The notes under the pieces are model-generated. The model did no database searches. It saw nothing but the letters and a program-made list of their open reading frames with translations, and was not told where the DNA came from. Both the position numbers and the translations under genes were made by a program. From Gloeocapsopsis dulcis (GTDB lineage Bacteria; Cyanobacteriota; Cyanobacteriia; Cyanobacteriales; Chroococcidiopsidaceae): a stretch of 64,000 bases of DNA. Shown here in pieces: positions 14,564 to 23,381 of the stretch. The stretch is from the NCBI RefSeq assembly GCF_032163395.1, contig NZ_CP119968.1, positions 2,816,001 through 2,880,000 of the forward strand. Reading direction: 5' to 3'. Position 1 is the stretch's first letter, and each line of letters opens with the position of its first letter.

Positions 14564-14618
14564 GTCAGTGGTCAGTAGTAATAAACCACCACTGACAACT
14601 GACAACTGACAACTGACA
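14564..14618. repeat. Heptanucleotide tandem repeat and hairpin between atpA and the gamma gene
   Basis: Four exact tandem copies of ACTGACA occupy 14591-14618. Upstream, GTCAGTGGT (14564-14572) is the perfect complement of ACCACTGAC (14588-14596), so the unit can fold into a 9-bp stem. This resembles the short tandemly repeated sequences known from cyanobacterial intergenic DNA. Confidence 0.75.
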
Positions 14619-14630
14619 ATTGAGAAAAAT

Positions 14631-15578
14631 ATGGCTAACTTAAAAGCAATTCGCGATCGTATCCAGTCGGTCAAGAACACTCAAAAAATTACTGAAGCCA
14701 TGCGTTTAGTGGCTGCCGCCCGCGTGCGTCGCGCCCAAGAACAGGTGACAGCAACTCGTCCTTTCGCAGATCGTTTGGCACAGGTACTCTATAACCTACA
14801 AGGTCGATTGCAGTTTGAAGATGTTGATTTACCTTTACTGAAAAAACGGGAAGTTCAATCAGTAGGATTGTTGGTTATCTCAGGCGATCGCGGTTTATGT
14901 GGTTCTTACAATACCAACGTTATCCGCCGTGCAGAAAACCGTGCAAAAGAGCTGAAAGCCGAAGGTCTAGACTACAAATACGTTTTAGTAGGACGTAAAG
15001 CTAATCAGTACTTTCAACGTCGCGAGCAACCAATTGACGCCACCTACACAGGCTTAGAGCAAATTCCTACTGCCGCTGAAGCTTCTAGCATAGCTGATGA
15101 ACTTCTTTCCTTATTTTTATCGGAAAGCGTAGACCGAATCGAGCTAGTTTATACTAAATTTGTTTCATTGGTAAGTTCTAGACCAGTTGTACAGACCTTA
15201 CTACCGCTCGATGCTCAAGGCTTAGAAACTGCAGACGATGAAATTTTTCGTTTAACTACTCGTGGCGGCGAATTTGAAGTTGAACGTCAAAAAGTGAGTA
15301 CCACAATCCGCAGCTTTCCCCGAGATATGCTCTTTGAGCAAGATCCTGTCCAAATTCTAGATGCGCTACTGCCTCTATATCTCAATAACCAACTCTTGCG
15401 CGCACTACAAGAATCAGCAGCTAGTGAACTGGCAGCGCGGATGACAGCAATGAATAACGCCAGCGATAATGCTAGTGAATTAATTGATACTCTAACGCTG
15501 TCTTACAACAAAGCACGGCAAGCCGCAATTACCCAAGAAATTCTTGAAGTTGTTGGTGGTGCTCAAGCGCTGGGATAG
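14631..15578 (+). CDS. atpG: F0F1 ATP synthase subunit gamma
   Basis: 315 aa. The N-terminal helix ([20 protein letters not shown]) and C-terminal helix form the rotor shaft. The insertion of about 35 residues seen only in photosynthetic organisms is present around 195-235, but without the cysteine pair that makes the chloroplast enzyme thiol-regulated; this is the usual cyanobacterial form. Called atpC in cyanobacterial naming. It is the last gene of the operon. Confidence 0.97.
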   Translation: MANLKAIRDRIQSVKNTQKITEAMRLVAAARVRRAQEQVTATRPFADRLAQVLYNLQGRLQFEDVDLPLLKKREVQSVGLLVISGDRGLCGSYNTNVIRRAENRAKELKAEGLDYKYVLVGRKANQYFQRREQPIDATYTGLEQIPTAAEASSIADELLSLFLSESVDRIELVYTKFVSLVSSRPVVQTLLPLDAQGLETADDEIFRLTTRGGEFEVERQKVSTTIRSFPRDMLFEQDPVQILDALLPLYLNNQLLRALQESAASELAARMTAMNNASDNASELIDTLTLSYNKARQAAITQEILEVVGGAQALG

Positions 15579-15696
15579 AAGCGAGTTAGAGGTTAGTTGA
15601 AAGAAATTTCTCTAGGTTGCTCCTCCTGACCTCTCTTAACTTCTAAATAACTTGTCAATTCCCATGTAGCTTACTATAATGGGAATATAACTGCAT

Positions 15697-16083
15697 GGGG
15701 CTGTAATGGTTTCGACGTGGTGGCGAATGCTGCTCTGTGATACAGGTCGAGAGCGAGTTTTCTCTCGTTAATACCAGACTCAAAAAAAATGTAACTGCGA
15801 ACAACATCGTTCCTTTTGCTCGTAAGCAAGCTCTAGTAGCTGCATAACAATCTCTCAAAGATTCGAGCGTCTATAGTCTGACTCCGTTAAGGGCTATAGA
15901 CCAACCCCCAACGGATGCTCTAGCAAAGTTTCTCTGGTTGCTTGCTAGCTAAGACTTAACCAGTGCATCCTACCACTCGGGATAATGAGTGGTTCCCGCC
16001 TTGAGGATTAGAAAGGCTAAGCCTGTGAATGAACGGGGGGTTAATACCCATTGCGGACGGCAGTTCGATCCTGCCCAGCTCCA
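15697..16083 (+). ncRNA. ssrA: Transfer-messenger RNA (tmRNA)
   Basis: The 5' end GGGGCTG (15697-15703) pairs with CAGCTCC (16076-16082), with discriminator A at 16083; the 3' CCA is not encoded. The TTCGATC T-loop lies just before the 3' stem, and the 5' part contains the usual GGTTTCGAC. The tag frame opens at GCG 15797 and ends at TAA 15845, encoding ANNIVPFARKQALVAA, a typical cyanobacterial degradation tag ending in the protease-recognised AA. At 387 nt it is a one-piece, not permuted, tmRNA. It rescues stalled ribosomes with SmpB. Confidence 0.96.
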
Positions 16084-16101
16084 TTAATATCATCACCTAA
16101 A

Positions 16102-16134
16102 AGTCTGTCTGATATAAAAAAGGCAGGCTTTTTT
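16102..16134 (+). terminator. Rho-independent terminator of ssrA
   Basis: AGTCTGTCT (16102-16110) pairs with AGGCAGGCT (16121-16129) through nine pairs including two G-U, and the stem runs into six T. It starts 18 bases after the tmRNA 3' end. Confidence 0.85.
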
Positions 16135-16227
16135 GATGCCTGATGTTATATGTGAGCGTTTAAAGACAATTATTTCAATTAGTAGTAAAAGACACTGTCT
16201 CTAACAATTAACTGTCCTACTAATTAA

Positions 16228-16246
16228 ATAGAACGTTCTATATAAT
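16228..16246 (+). promoter_or_regulatory. Palindromic operator abutting a -10 box, upstream of the rhodanese gene
   Basis: A perfect 14-bp palindrome ATAGAACGTTCTAT (16228-16241) runs directly into TATAAT (16241-16246). A nearly identical 14-mer lies before the OsmC gene at 17419-17432 in the same relation to its -10-like sequence. The placement is that of a repressor site. The TetR gene at 23382 at the end of the cluster is the obvious candidate regulator, by inference. Confidence 0.65.
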
Positions 16247-16430
16247 AGCCTGCTCCAAGTTAAATCGTTTGCAGTAGAACACTGGAATTTAAACTTAAAG
16301 CTTTTTATTCCAGCTATGTTTCCCGAAGTCCGAGCATTTTATTCTTGTATAGCTGAAAAATTAGTTTACTTGCACAGCCGTTCTCACGAATTAACTTTGT
16401 CAGGCTGATTTACCAACTCAGATAGATATT

Positions 16431-17303
16431 ATGGAAGTTAAACCCCTGATCTCCCCTCAAGAACTTGCAAGTCTTTCACAAGAACCTGTTGTCATAATAG
16501 ATACTCGTGCACCTGAAGAGTATGCTGTTTCTCACATTCCTGGCGCAGTCAATTTACGAGAGATGTTTACTTACTTAGCAACCTCTACATCTGAAGGATT
16601 AGCTGGTTTGCGATCGCAATTTGTAAAACTTTTGAGTGCAGCAGGAATCTCTGGTACAGAACGCATTGTCATCTACGAAGATGCATTAAATACTGGATAT
16701 GGGCAATCTTGTCGAGGATACTTTTTATTAAAGTACTTTGGCTGTCCTCAAGTTTCTGTATTGCATGGTGGTTATCAGGCGTGGCTTGCAGCAGGTTTAC
16801 CAACGACAACAGAAGTACTTGTAACTGAAAACAAAACTTTTACACTCAGCATTGATTCCTCAATCATGGTCACTACTGCACAAATGCTGCAAGCACTAGA
16901 CAATCCAGCAATTATCAAGCTAGACGTTAGAGATGCCGACGAATGGAGAGGAGAAAGTTCTTCCCCTTATGGCGTAGACTTTTGTCCGCGTAAAGGTAGA
17001 ATTCCTGGGGCAGTTTGGATCGAGTGGTATCAGATGATGGAACCGAGTTCTGAAATACCAATGTTTCGCCCTACTGATGAAATTATGGCAATTTGTCAAG
17101 AGGTTAGTATTACACCCGATTCCACAGTATACATCTATTGCTTTAAGGGTTCGCGAGCCTCTAATACACTCATTGCATTGAAAGAAGCCGGAATCAAAGA
17201 CGTGCGCAATTATTTTGCCTCTTGGAATGAATGGTCGCGCGATCCATCACTACCCATTGAAACAGGAGAACCCAGCGATCGCAAAATTCCCGCATTAGTT
17301 TGA
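16431..17303 (+). CDS. Two-domain sulfurtransferase (rhodanese)
   Basis: 290 aa with two tandem rhodanese domains, about 1-125 and 135-285. The N-terminal domain lacks an active-site cysteine loop, while the C-terminal domain has the loop YCFKGSRAS with the persulfide-carrying cysteine. Such enzymes move sulfane sulfur from thiosulfate or mercaptopyruvate to cyanide or thiols; the CFKGSR loop does not settle which. It opens the island that includes an ABC importer and cyanase, which makes a role in cyanide/thiocyanate/cyanate or organosulfur handling attractive. The leader of about 180 bases upstream carries a repressor-like palindrome. Confidence 0.85.
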   Translation: MEVKPLISPQELASLSQEPVVIIDTRAPEEYAVSHIPGAVNLREMFTYLATSTSEGLAGLRSQFVKLLSAAGISGTERIVIYEDALNTGYGQSCRGYFLLKYFGCPQVSVLHGGYQAWLAAGLPTTTEVLVTENKTFTLSIDSSIMVTTAQMLQALDNPAIIKLDVRDADEWRGESSSPYGVDFCPRKGRIPGAVWIEWYQMMEPSSEIPMFRPTDEIMAICQEVSITPDSTVYIYCFKGSRASNTLIALKEAGIKDVRNYFASWNEWSRDPSLPIETGEPSDRKIPALV

Positions 17304-17409
17304 CGACTAAAAAGCGCTGTAGGAAAAAGTACTCTTTAGTTTGCCTAGGTATCATCGTGAAAACTTGCATAGCGTAACATAATTTACTGTTTTTTACAGA
17401 TGCTACTGA

Positions 17410-17439
17410 TTGAATTGGATAGAACATTCTATTTATACA
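17410..17439 (+). promoter_or_regulatory. Promoter with second copy of the palindromic operator, upstream of the OsmC gene
   Basis: TTGAAT (17410-17415) and TATACA (17434-17439) are 18 bases apart, with the 14-mer ATAGAACATTCTAT (17419-17432) between them. It differs by one base from the palindrome at 16228. The -10 lies only four bases before the ATG at 17443, so the message would be nearly leaderless unless another start site is used. Confidence 0.55.
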
Positions 17440-17442
17440 AAG

Positions 17443-17985
17443 ATGACTGAAACTAAGGTGAAAACACAATTAAAGTCTGCACTACGTCCAATTAGTAAGG
17501 AAGGCTTGGAAAAACTTGTCACTAACGCCAAAGCAAACCCAGATGTTGTTAAGTCCCTCAAAGTCAAGACAGTATGTGAAGGACAATTTCGCAACTTAAC
17601 TTATGTACGCGATTTACCTGCACATGTTATTGACGAACCACCCAGTTTGTTAGGACAAGATACTGCACCTAACCCCTCTGAAGCTGTACTAGCTTGCTTA
17701 GGTTCCTGTCTCTCGGTTGGTATCCATGCTAATGCAGTAATGCGCGGTATCACTCTGACAAAGCTGGAATTGGAACTTGAAGGAGATATCAATATCACAG
17801 GTGTTTGGGGAATTGGTGACTTGTCAGACAAGCGGTTGGGATTTACAGATATTCGAGTCAAAGTCGAATTAGACGGTGATACGAGTCGTGAAGAGTTAGA
17901 GGAACTTGTCGCCCATGCTAATGTTTGGTCACCAGTTGCTAATACACTAAGGCTTCCTGTGAATATGGAGGTTACTCTGGCGTAG
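17443..17985 (+). CDS. OsmC-family protein lacking the usual second cysteine
   Basis: 180 aa from the ATG at 17443; the frame is open to 17410 but that stretch is promoter. The OsmC fold is indicated by NPSEAVLACLGSCLSVGI (about residues 77-94) and the C-terminal half ending ANVWSPVANTLRLPV. Classical OsmC/Ohr peroxidases carry a second cysteine in an xCP context near the end; here that position reads WSPV, so two-cysteine peroxide chemistry is unlikely. It sits between rhodanese and the flavoprotein in the island. It may act on a thiol or persulfide, but its function is unknown. Confidence 0.75.
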   Translation: MTETKVKTQLKSALRPISKEGLEKLVTNAKANPDVVKSLKVKTVCEGQFRNLTYVRDLPAHVIDEPPSLLGQDTAPNPSEAVLACLGSCLSVGIHANAVMRGITLTKLELELEGDINITGVWGIGDLSDKRLGFTDIRVKVELDGDTSREELEELVAHANVWSPVANTLRLPVNMEVTLA

Positions 17986-18008
17986 GTATTTTTGCGATCA
18001 GTCGCATT

Positions 18009-18066
18009 AGGCTCAATCCTATGAGCAGCAACAAAGTCAATATTGGGGTTGAGCCTGTATTTTTGT
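18009..18066 (+). terminator. Possible terminator or attenuator after the OsmC gene
   Basis: AGGCTCAATCC (18009-18019) pairs with GGGTTGAGCCT (18046-18056), 11 pairs with one G-U, and GTATTTTTG follows. The loop is long (26 nt) and the T-run is interrupted, so termination would be partial, possibly adjusting expression of the downstream genes. Confidence 0.5.
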
Positions 18067-18090
18067 AGTCACTATAAAAGAGAATTTGCG

Positions 18091-19263
18091 ATGCATTCCC
18101 ATATTCACACGGTTGATGATTTACTAGCTGAAAATACGCCATTATTAGACTCAAATAGTGATGCGATCGCTCAAAAACTCCAAAATCTGATTAACTTAGA
18201 ACTAAAGCCTAAAGTCAAAGATATTGACGAAAAAGGCGAATATCCAAAAGCCTTTTTACAACACCTTGGTGCGATTGGCGGGTTTCAGCAGAGTGTTCCC
18301 AAACAATATGGTGGTGCTGGACATCAAGGGCTAAAGTTTCCGGTACAAATGATTGAGGCAATCTCCCAAGAATGCCTAAACACAGGGTTTATTAGTTGGT
18401 GTCAGTTTGCCTGTACTTGGTATCTACAAAATAGTGATAATGAATACTTGCTAAGAAACGTTTTACCTAAAGTAGCAAACGCACAAATACTAGCAGGTAC
18501 AGGTTTATCTAACCCAATGAAGCACTTTGCTGGAATCGAGAAAATTGCTTTGGTAGCGCAGCAGGCAAAAGGTGGATATTTACTCAATGGTACTTTGCCA
18601 TGGGTATCAAATATTGGTTCAGAGCATTACTTTGCGATCGCAGCTCAAATGGTTGATTCTGATGACTACTTAATGGCGATTGTTACTGATAGTTTTCCTG
18701 GATTAACTTTACGCTGTAAGTCTCATTTTATTGCCTTGGAAGGTAGCAACACTTACACCTGTGTTTTTAAAGATGTTTTTGTGCCTGACACATTTGTTTT
18801 AGCAGCGCCTAGTACAGCTTATGTCGAACAAATTAAAGCTGGCTTTGTTTTAACTCAAGTAGGAATGGGCTTAGGATTAGTTGCCAGTTGTATTGAGTTA
18901 ATGCAAGAAGCAAATAAACGTCTAGATCATGTTAATTGTTTTCTTGACGACTGTGTAGAGGATTTAGAAAATGATCTGGAATCTCTCCGCTTACATACTT
19001 ATATTTTGGCAACAGAAATTCATCAAGGTCAAAATCCCCAAAATAACTTCTTTAAAGAAGTTGTTCAAGCTCGTGCTACAGCCTCAGAACTTGCCTTACG
19101 TACTGCCCAATCTGCAATGTTACATTTGGGTGCTAAAGCCTATTTAGAAGGTAGTACCGTTTCTAGAAAGCTACGCGAAGCTTATTTTGTAGCAATAGTA
19201 ACTCCCGCATTAAAGCACTTAAGAAAGCTTTTATCGCAAATGAAAGATATTTCTAGTAGTTGA
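18091..19263 (+). CDS. Acyl-CoA-dehydrogenase-like flavoprotein (SfnB/DszC-type monooxygenase candidate)
   Basis: 390 aa from the ATG at 18091. The helical N-terminal domain (QYGGAGHQGLKFP), the beta domain (NGTLPWVSNIG, around residues 165-175) and the C-terminal four-helix bundle of the acyl-CoA dehydrogenase superfamily are visible. In gene clusters with NrtA/SsuA-type importers such proteins are often reduced-flavin-dependent monooxygenases acting on sulfur or nitrogen compounds rather than acyl-CoA dehydrogenases. No fatty-acid genes are nearby, which supports that reading. No flavin reductase is visible in the window. Substrate unknown. Confidence 0.7.
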   Translation: MHSHIHTVDDLLAENTPLLDSNSDAIAQKLQNLINLELKPKVKDIDEKGEYPKAFLQHLGAIGGFQQSVPKQYGGAGHQGLKFPVQMIEAISQECLNTGFISWCQFACTWYLQNSDNEYLLRNVLPKVANAQILAGTGLSNPMKHFAGIEKIALVAQQAKGGYLLNGTLPWVSNIGSEHYFAIAAQMVDSDDYLMAIVTDSFPGLTLRCKSHFIALEGSNTYTCVFKDVFVPDTFVLAAPSTAYVEQIKAGFVLTQVGMGLGLVASCIELMQEANKRLDHVNCFLDDCVEDLENDLESLRLHTYILATEIHQGQNPQNNFFKEVVQARATASELALRTAQSAMLHLGAKAYLEGSTVSRKLREAYFVAIVTPALKHLRKLLSQMKDISSS

Positions 19264-19457
19264 TTCATTCCTCCCCAAAACAATTTGAAGTGGATTAAGA
19301 ATTATTTAGAGATAGTATTATGCTGATCGAGTAATGATTTATATAAGTTGAAGTTTATAGCTCTCACGAACATTTTCGTATTTGAAATAGCAGAAAATAA
19401 TGTATTAAATCTCTAAATTAAAAAGTAACATAGCGAGCGTTCAAACCAGACTGACAT

Positions 19458-21050
19458 ATGACAGCTTTACCAAATACTAAAAGCAGAAAAACTTATACTT
19501 TGAATAGCTTCATGTCAAGATGCTCTTGTGGTAGTTTTCATACACCAGAAGAACATTGGAAATTTATGGAAGGAATGCCCCAAGATCCAGTAGATTTAGT
19601 TGCCGACTTAATTGCAATGGGGCAATACAAACCTGAAACATTAAAGCTAACTGAAAAATTTACTCATGCAGAACTAAGAAAAGCTTTAGTACAACAGATG
19701 CTTGCCAAGGCTAAACCAGAACAGCAGCAAATATGTAACGATCTGATTAAACAAGCAGGAGGATTAGAGGAAGCATTCGCAGCTGCATTTGGTCCTCATG
19801 CAACAGGGTTTTTTAATGATACGTTGCGGGCAAGTAAATTTCGGCGGAGAGATTTTTTAATCAAAGTGGCAGCAACAGCAGCAATTGTCACGTTAGCAAG
19901 CTGTGCAAGAGAGAATAGTAATACTTCACAATCGTCAATAGGAGAAACAAGTACTCCTGACAACCTGGAAAAAACGGATTTAAATATTGGTTTTATTCCG
20001 ATCGCCTGTGCAACTCCGATTGTTATTTCAGAACCTTTAGGTTTTTATCAAAAACACGGCTTAAACGTCACATTGCGCAAAATGCCTAACTGGGCAGCAG
20101 TGAGAGAATCAGCGATCGCCGGTGAGCTTGATGCTTATCATATGCTTTCACCCATGCCAATCGCCGTTACATTAGGTTTAGGCTCGACAACTTTCCCGAT
20201 TCAACTGGCAAGCATCGAAAACATTAACGGACAGTCAATCGCTGTTGCTCTCAAACACCGAGACAGAATTCAAGGTCCTGCAGATTTTAAGGGAATGACA
20301 ATTGCAGTTCCTTTTCCCTATTCAATGCACAATCTGTTATTGCGTTATTATCTGGCTTCTGGAGGTTTGAATCCAGACACCGATGTTGCGATCCAAATTG
20401 TGCCACCGCCCGACTCGGTTGCCCAAATGTCAGCAGGACAGCTTGATGCTTTTCTGATGCCCGATAACTTCGGTCAGCGTGCCGTGTTTGAAGGCATTGG
20501 CTTTATCCATATGTTGACAAAAGATCTCTGGGATGGTCATCCTTGTTGTGCCTTTGCTGCTAGCCAACAGTGGATTGACGCGCACCCTAACACCTTCCGC
20601 GCAGTCAATAAAGCAATTATTGATGGCGCTGCACACGCCGACGCTGCTGAAAATCGTACTGAGATTGCTAAGGTTCTATCAGAACGTCGCTACCTCAACC
20701 AACCTGAAACTGTGTTGCAAGCAGTGATGACAGGCAACTTTGAAAATGGATTGGGAAATACGTTAAATGTGCCCGATCGCGTTGGATTTGATCCTTATCC
20801 TTGGAAAAGCTTTGCTAAGTGGATTTCCTCACAATTAGTGCGCTGGGATTTGATGCCAACTGAGAAAGCAGATTATGCCCAGATTGCCGAACAGATTTAC
20901 ATGACTGACTTAGCAAGAGAACTTGCCCAAGAATTAGGGCAGAATCCTCCTAATGAAGAAACCAGAGTGGAAAAGCTGAAATTTGACACTTTTAATCCAG
21001 AAAATCCTGCTGCTTATTTAGAACAACAAAGTCAAAAATTTAACGTTTAA
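19458..21050 (+). CDS. NrtA/SsuA/CynA-type ABC substrate-binding protein with an extra N-terminal domain
   Basis: 530 aa. Residues about 170-500 are an NMT1/NrtA-type periplasmic binding domain (LNIGFIPIACATPIVISEP). A Tat-like signal RRRDFL (129-134), hydrophobic core and lipobox LASC (Cys149) precede it, but instead of being at the N terminus this signal follows a 127-residue domain. That domain contains C22-x-C24-x3-H28-x4-H33 (RCSCGSFHTPEEH), a metal-site-like pattern, and Ala/Gln-rich helices. The protein may be membrane-anchored with a cytosolic N-domain. It is followed by the permease, ATPase and cyanase genes, the cynA-B-D-S order. Cyanate is the likely substrate but sulfonate or thiocyanate cannot be excluded. 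Confidence 0.82.
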   Translation: MTALPNTKSRKTYTLNSFMSRCSCGSFHTPEEHWKFMEGMPQDPVDLVADLIAMGQYKPETLKLTEKFTHAELRKALVQQMLAKAKPEQQQICNDLIKQAGGLEEAFAAAFGPHATGFFNDTLRASKFRRRDFLIKVAATAAIVTLASCARENSNTSQSSIGETSTPDNLEKTDLNIGFIPIACATPIVISEPLGFYQKHGLNVTLRKMPNWAAVRESAIAGELDAYHMLSPMPIAVTLGLGSTTFPIQLASIENINGQSIAVALKHRDRIQGPADFKGMTIAVPFPYSMHNLLLRYYLASGGLNPDTDVAIQIVPPPDSVAQMSAGQLDAFLMPDNFGQRAVFEGIGFIHMLTKDLWDGHPCCAFAASQQWIDAHPNTFRAVNKAIIDGAAHADAAENRTEIAKVLSERRYLNQPETVLQAVMTGNFENGLGNTLNVPDRVGFDPYPWKSFAKWISSQLVRWDLMPTEKADYAQIAEQIYMTDLARELAQELGQNPPNEETRVEKLKFDTFNPENPAAYLEQQSQKFNV

Positions 21051-21077
21051 GCTTAACGCTACTTGCTAGACAACGCC

Positions 21078-21896
21078 ATGGCTAATTCACTACCGCGCCG
21101 TAAACTCGTTCCCATCTGGAGCAGCAACTTACAAGCATTGGCTCTATTTTTGGTTGTGCTGATTACATTTCTGGGCGTTTGGGAATTAGGAGTCCAGTTA
21201 AATATCTTCTCTCAACTAGTGCCGTCTGCAAGTCAAACTTTACAAGCGTTTTGGGGCTGGGTTTCTGATCTATTCTTCGACTACGGTCCCAACGATAAAG
21301 GCATTGGCTGGCACGTACTTGCAAGTTTAAGAAGGGTTGTAACAGGGTTTTTCATTGGTTCTGCGATCGCAATTCCTTTAGGTATCCTGATTGGACTATC
21401 TGACGTTGTTTCTAAAGCTATTGATCCCTATATTCAAGTTCTTAAACCAGTCTCACCTCTGGCATGGCTACCGCTAGGACTAGGTTTACTCAAAAATTCA
21501 GAAAACACAGCTTTATTTGTGATCGCGATTACTAGCCTTTGGCCCACTCTAATTAATACCAAATTTGGAGTGAGCAATGTTGACCCTGCTGTACTCAATG
21601 TAGCGCGTACCTTGGGAGCTTCGCGCTGGCGAACAATTTGGAAAGTTATTCTCCCTGCAGCTGCCCCTAGTATTGTTGCTGGATTGCGCATTAGTATTGG
21701 CATTGCTTGGTTAGTTATTGTGGCAGCAGAAATCTTGGTTGGCGGAACTGGAGTAGGCTACTTTATTTGGAACGAGTGGAACAATTTAGAAATTACTAGC
21801 ATCCTCACCGCGATTATTGTCATTGGACTAGTTGGTTTACTGCTGGATCGACTATTTGGATTACTACAGACCTGGGTTTCCTTTGGGCAGCAATAA
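21078..21896 (+). CDS. ABC importer permease, SsuC/NrtB/CynB type
   Basis: 272 aa from the ATG at 21078; a TTG at 21063 would add five residues. About six membrane helices are present. The EAA loop that contacts the ATPase is ARTLGASRWRTIWKVILPAA (about residues 175-195), as in the nitrate/sulfonate/cyanate permeases. It lies 27 bases after the binding-protein gene and 69 bases before the ATPase gene, so the three form one transporter. Confidence 0.88.
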   Translation: MANSLPRRKLVPIWSSNLQALALFLVVLITFLGVWELGVQLNIFSQLVPSASQTLQAFWGWVSDLFFDYGPNDKGIGWHVLASLRRVVTGFFIGSAIAIPLGILIGLSDVVSKAIDPYIQVLKPVSPLAWLPLGLGLLKNSENTALFVIAITSLWPTLINTKFGVSNVDPAVLNVARTLGASRWRTIWKVILPAAAPSIVAGLRISIGIAWLVIVAAEILVGGTGVGYFIWNEWNNLEITSILTAIIVIGLVGLLLDRLFGLLQTWVSFGQQ

Positions 21897-21965
21897 CCAT
21901 GAATGCGAGGGCGAATAAATCCGCTGCTATACAAACTAAAGTCCACCGACGTTGAGTGACGTATT

Positions 21966-22847
21966 ATGATTTCTTCACACGTTGATCCTGTTAACATTAG
22001 CTCTACTTTTGCCCAACTTGCTTTGAATCATGTCTTCAAAGTTTATTCTGGACGGCAGAGTTGGCAAGACAAGTTACTACGACGTACTTCCTCAGATTTT
22101 GTAGCCCTTGCAGACATCAACCTAGAAGTCGAAGCCAACACCTTTGTCTCAATTATTGGTCCATCTGGCTGTGGCAAATCGACTTTACTAAACATTATTG
22201 CTGGACTTATCCCACCAACTCGCGGTTCAGTCAAACTAAATGAAGTTGAAATCTCCAAACCTGGTCCTGATCGCGGAGTCGTGTTTCAAAACTACGCCTT
22301 AATGCCGTGGATGACAGTTTTTGAGAATATTCGCTTTGCGATTGAGACAGTGTATCCACAGATAACTTTTGTTGAGCAAAAAAACATTGCCCGCGAGTAC
22401 ATTGATTTAGTAGGACTACACGGCGCTGAGCGTAAGCATCCTCACGAACTGTCGGGAGGTATGAAACAAAGGGTAGGCATTGCTCGTGCATTAGCTATTA
22501 ACCCTAAAATTCTGCTCATGGATGAACCGTTTGGTGCATTAGATGCACTCACTCGTGGTTTTCTACAAGACGAAGTTGCTCGAATTTGGGAACAGCAGCG
22601 ACAAACCGTTATCCTGATTACTCATAGTATCGAAGAAGCATTGTTACTCTCTGACAAGATTGTCATGATGACACGAGGTCCTGCTGCACGAATTGCGGAA
22701 GTTTTGGATATTCCTTTTCCACGACCACGCAGACGCGAATTGTTAGATCAATACCCAGCCTATCACGAGCTAAAAGCTGAATTAGAAATACACTTATCCC
22801 ACGAAACTCGTGCTGTGGAGGAAGCACGCATCAAAGTTAAACCCTAG
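21966..22847 (+). CDS. ABC importer ATPase, SsuB/NrtD/CynD type
   Basis: 293 aa. Walker A is GPSGCGKST, the signature [14 protein letters not shown], Walker [13 protein letters not shown], and the switch histidine is in LITHSIEEA. The [10 protein letters not shown] extension of Walker B is typical of NrtD/SsuB/TauB ATPases. It powers the importer encoded just upstream, and cyanase follows 20 bases downstream. Confidence 0.9.
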   Translation: MISSHVDPVNISSTFAQLALNHVFKVYSGRQSWQDKLLRRTSSDFVALADINLEVEANTFVSIIGPSGCGKSTLLNIIAGLIPPTRGSVKLNEVEISKPGPDRGVVFQNYALMPWMTVFENIRFAIETVYPQITFVEQKNIAREYIDLVGLHGAERKHPHELSGGMKQRVGIARALAINPKILLMDEPFGALDALTRGFLQDEVARIWEQQRQTVILITHSIEEALLLSDKIVMMTRGPAARIAEVLDIPFPRPRRRELLDQYPAYHELKAELEIHLSHETRAVEEARIKVKP

Positions 22848-22867
22848 AAAAATGTATGGAGTAAGTG

Positions 22868-23314
22868 ATGTCAGTTGAGATTCCTGAAATTACCAAGAAA
22901 TTACTAGCTGCAAAGCAAGCAAAAGGCATTAGCTTTGCCGATCTTGAAAAAGCTGTTGGACGTGACGAAGTCTGGATTGCGACAGTAATCTACCGTCAAG
23001 CTAGCGCTTCAGAAGATGAAGCAAGTAAAATTCTACACGCCTTAAATCTCAGTCAAGATTTAGTACCAGAACTGACAGCTTGTCCAGCGAAAGGATTAGG
23101 TCCAGTTGTTCCTACCGATCCACTAATATATCGCTTCTACGAAATTATGCAAGTGTATGGCATGCCTATCAAAGAGGTGATTCACGAAAAGTTTGGTGAT
23201 GGCATTATGAGTGCTATTGATTTCACGCTAGAGGTGGAAAAAGAAGAAGATCCCAAAGGAGATCGCGTCAAAGTGATTATGAATGGTAAATTTTTGCCTT
23301 ACAAGAAGTGGTGA
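22868..23314 (+). CDS. cynS: Cyanase (cyanate hydratase)
   Basis: 148 aa from the ATG at 22868 (an overlapping GTG at 22865 is also possible). It has an N-terminal helical DNA-binding-like domain and a C-terminal catalytic domain, with the Arg and Glu of [11 protein letters not shown] and the Ser of GIMSAIDFT matching the catalytic Arg96, Glu99 and Ser122 of the E. coli enzyme. It converts cyanate and bicarbonate to ammonia and CO2. The position directly behind the importer follows the cynABDS pattern, and suggests that the imported compound is, or yields, cyanate. Confidence 0.96.
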   Translation: MSVEIPEITKKLLAAKQAKGISFADLEKAVGRDEVWIATVIYRQASASEDEASKILHALNLSQDLVPELTACPAKGLGPVVPTDPLIYRFYEIMQVYGMPIKEVIHEKFGDGIMSAIDFTLEVEKEEDPKGDRVKVIMNGKFLPYKKW

Positions 23315-23381
23315 CATTTGCTGTAACAGAACTAACAGAAATAAGATAGAAAGAGTTATGGGATAGCAGCTACTTACATTT

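Noticed and set aside
14591-14618. Tandem repeat as a possible CRISPR array
   Set aside because: Only four 7-base units without spacers and no cas genes anywhere in the window.
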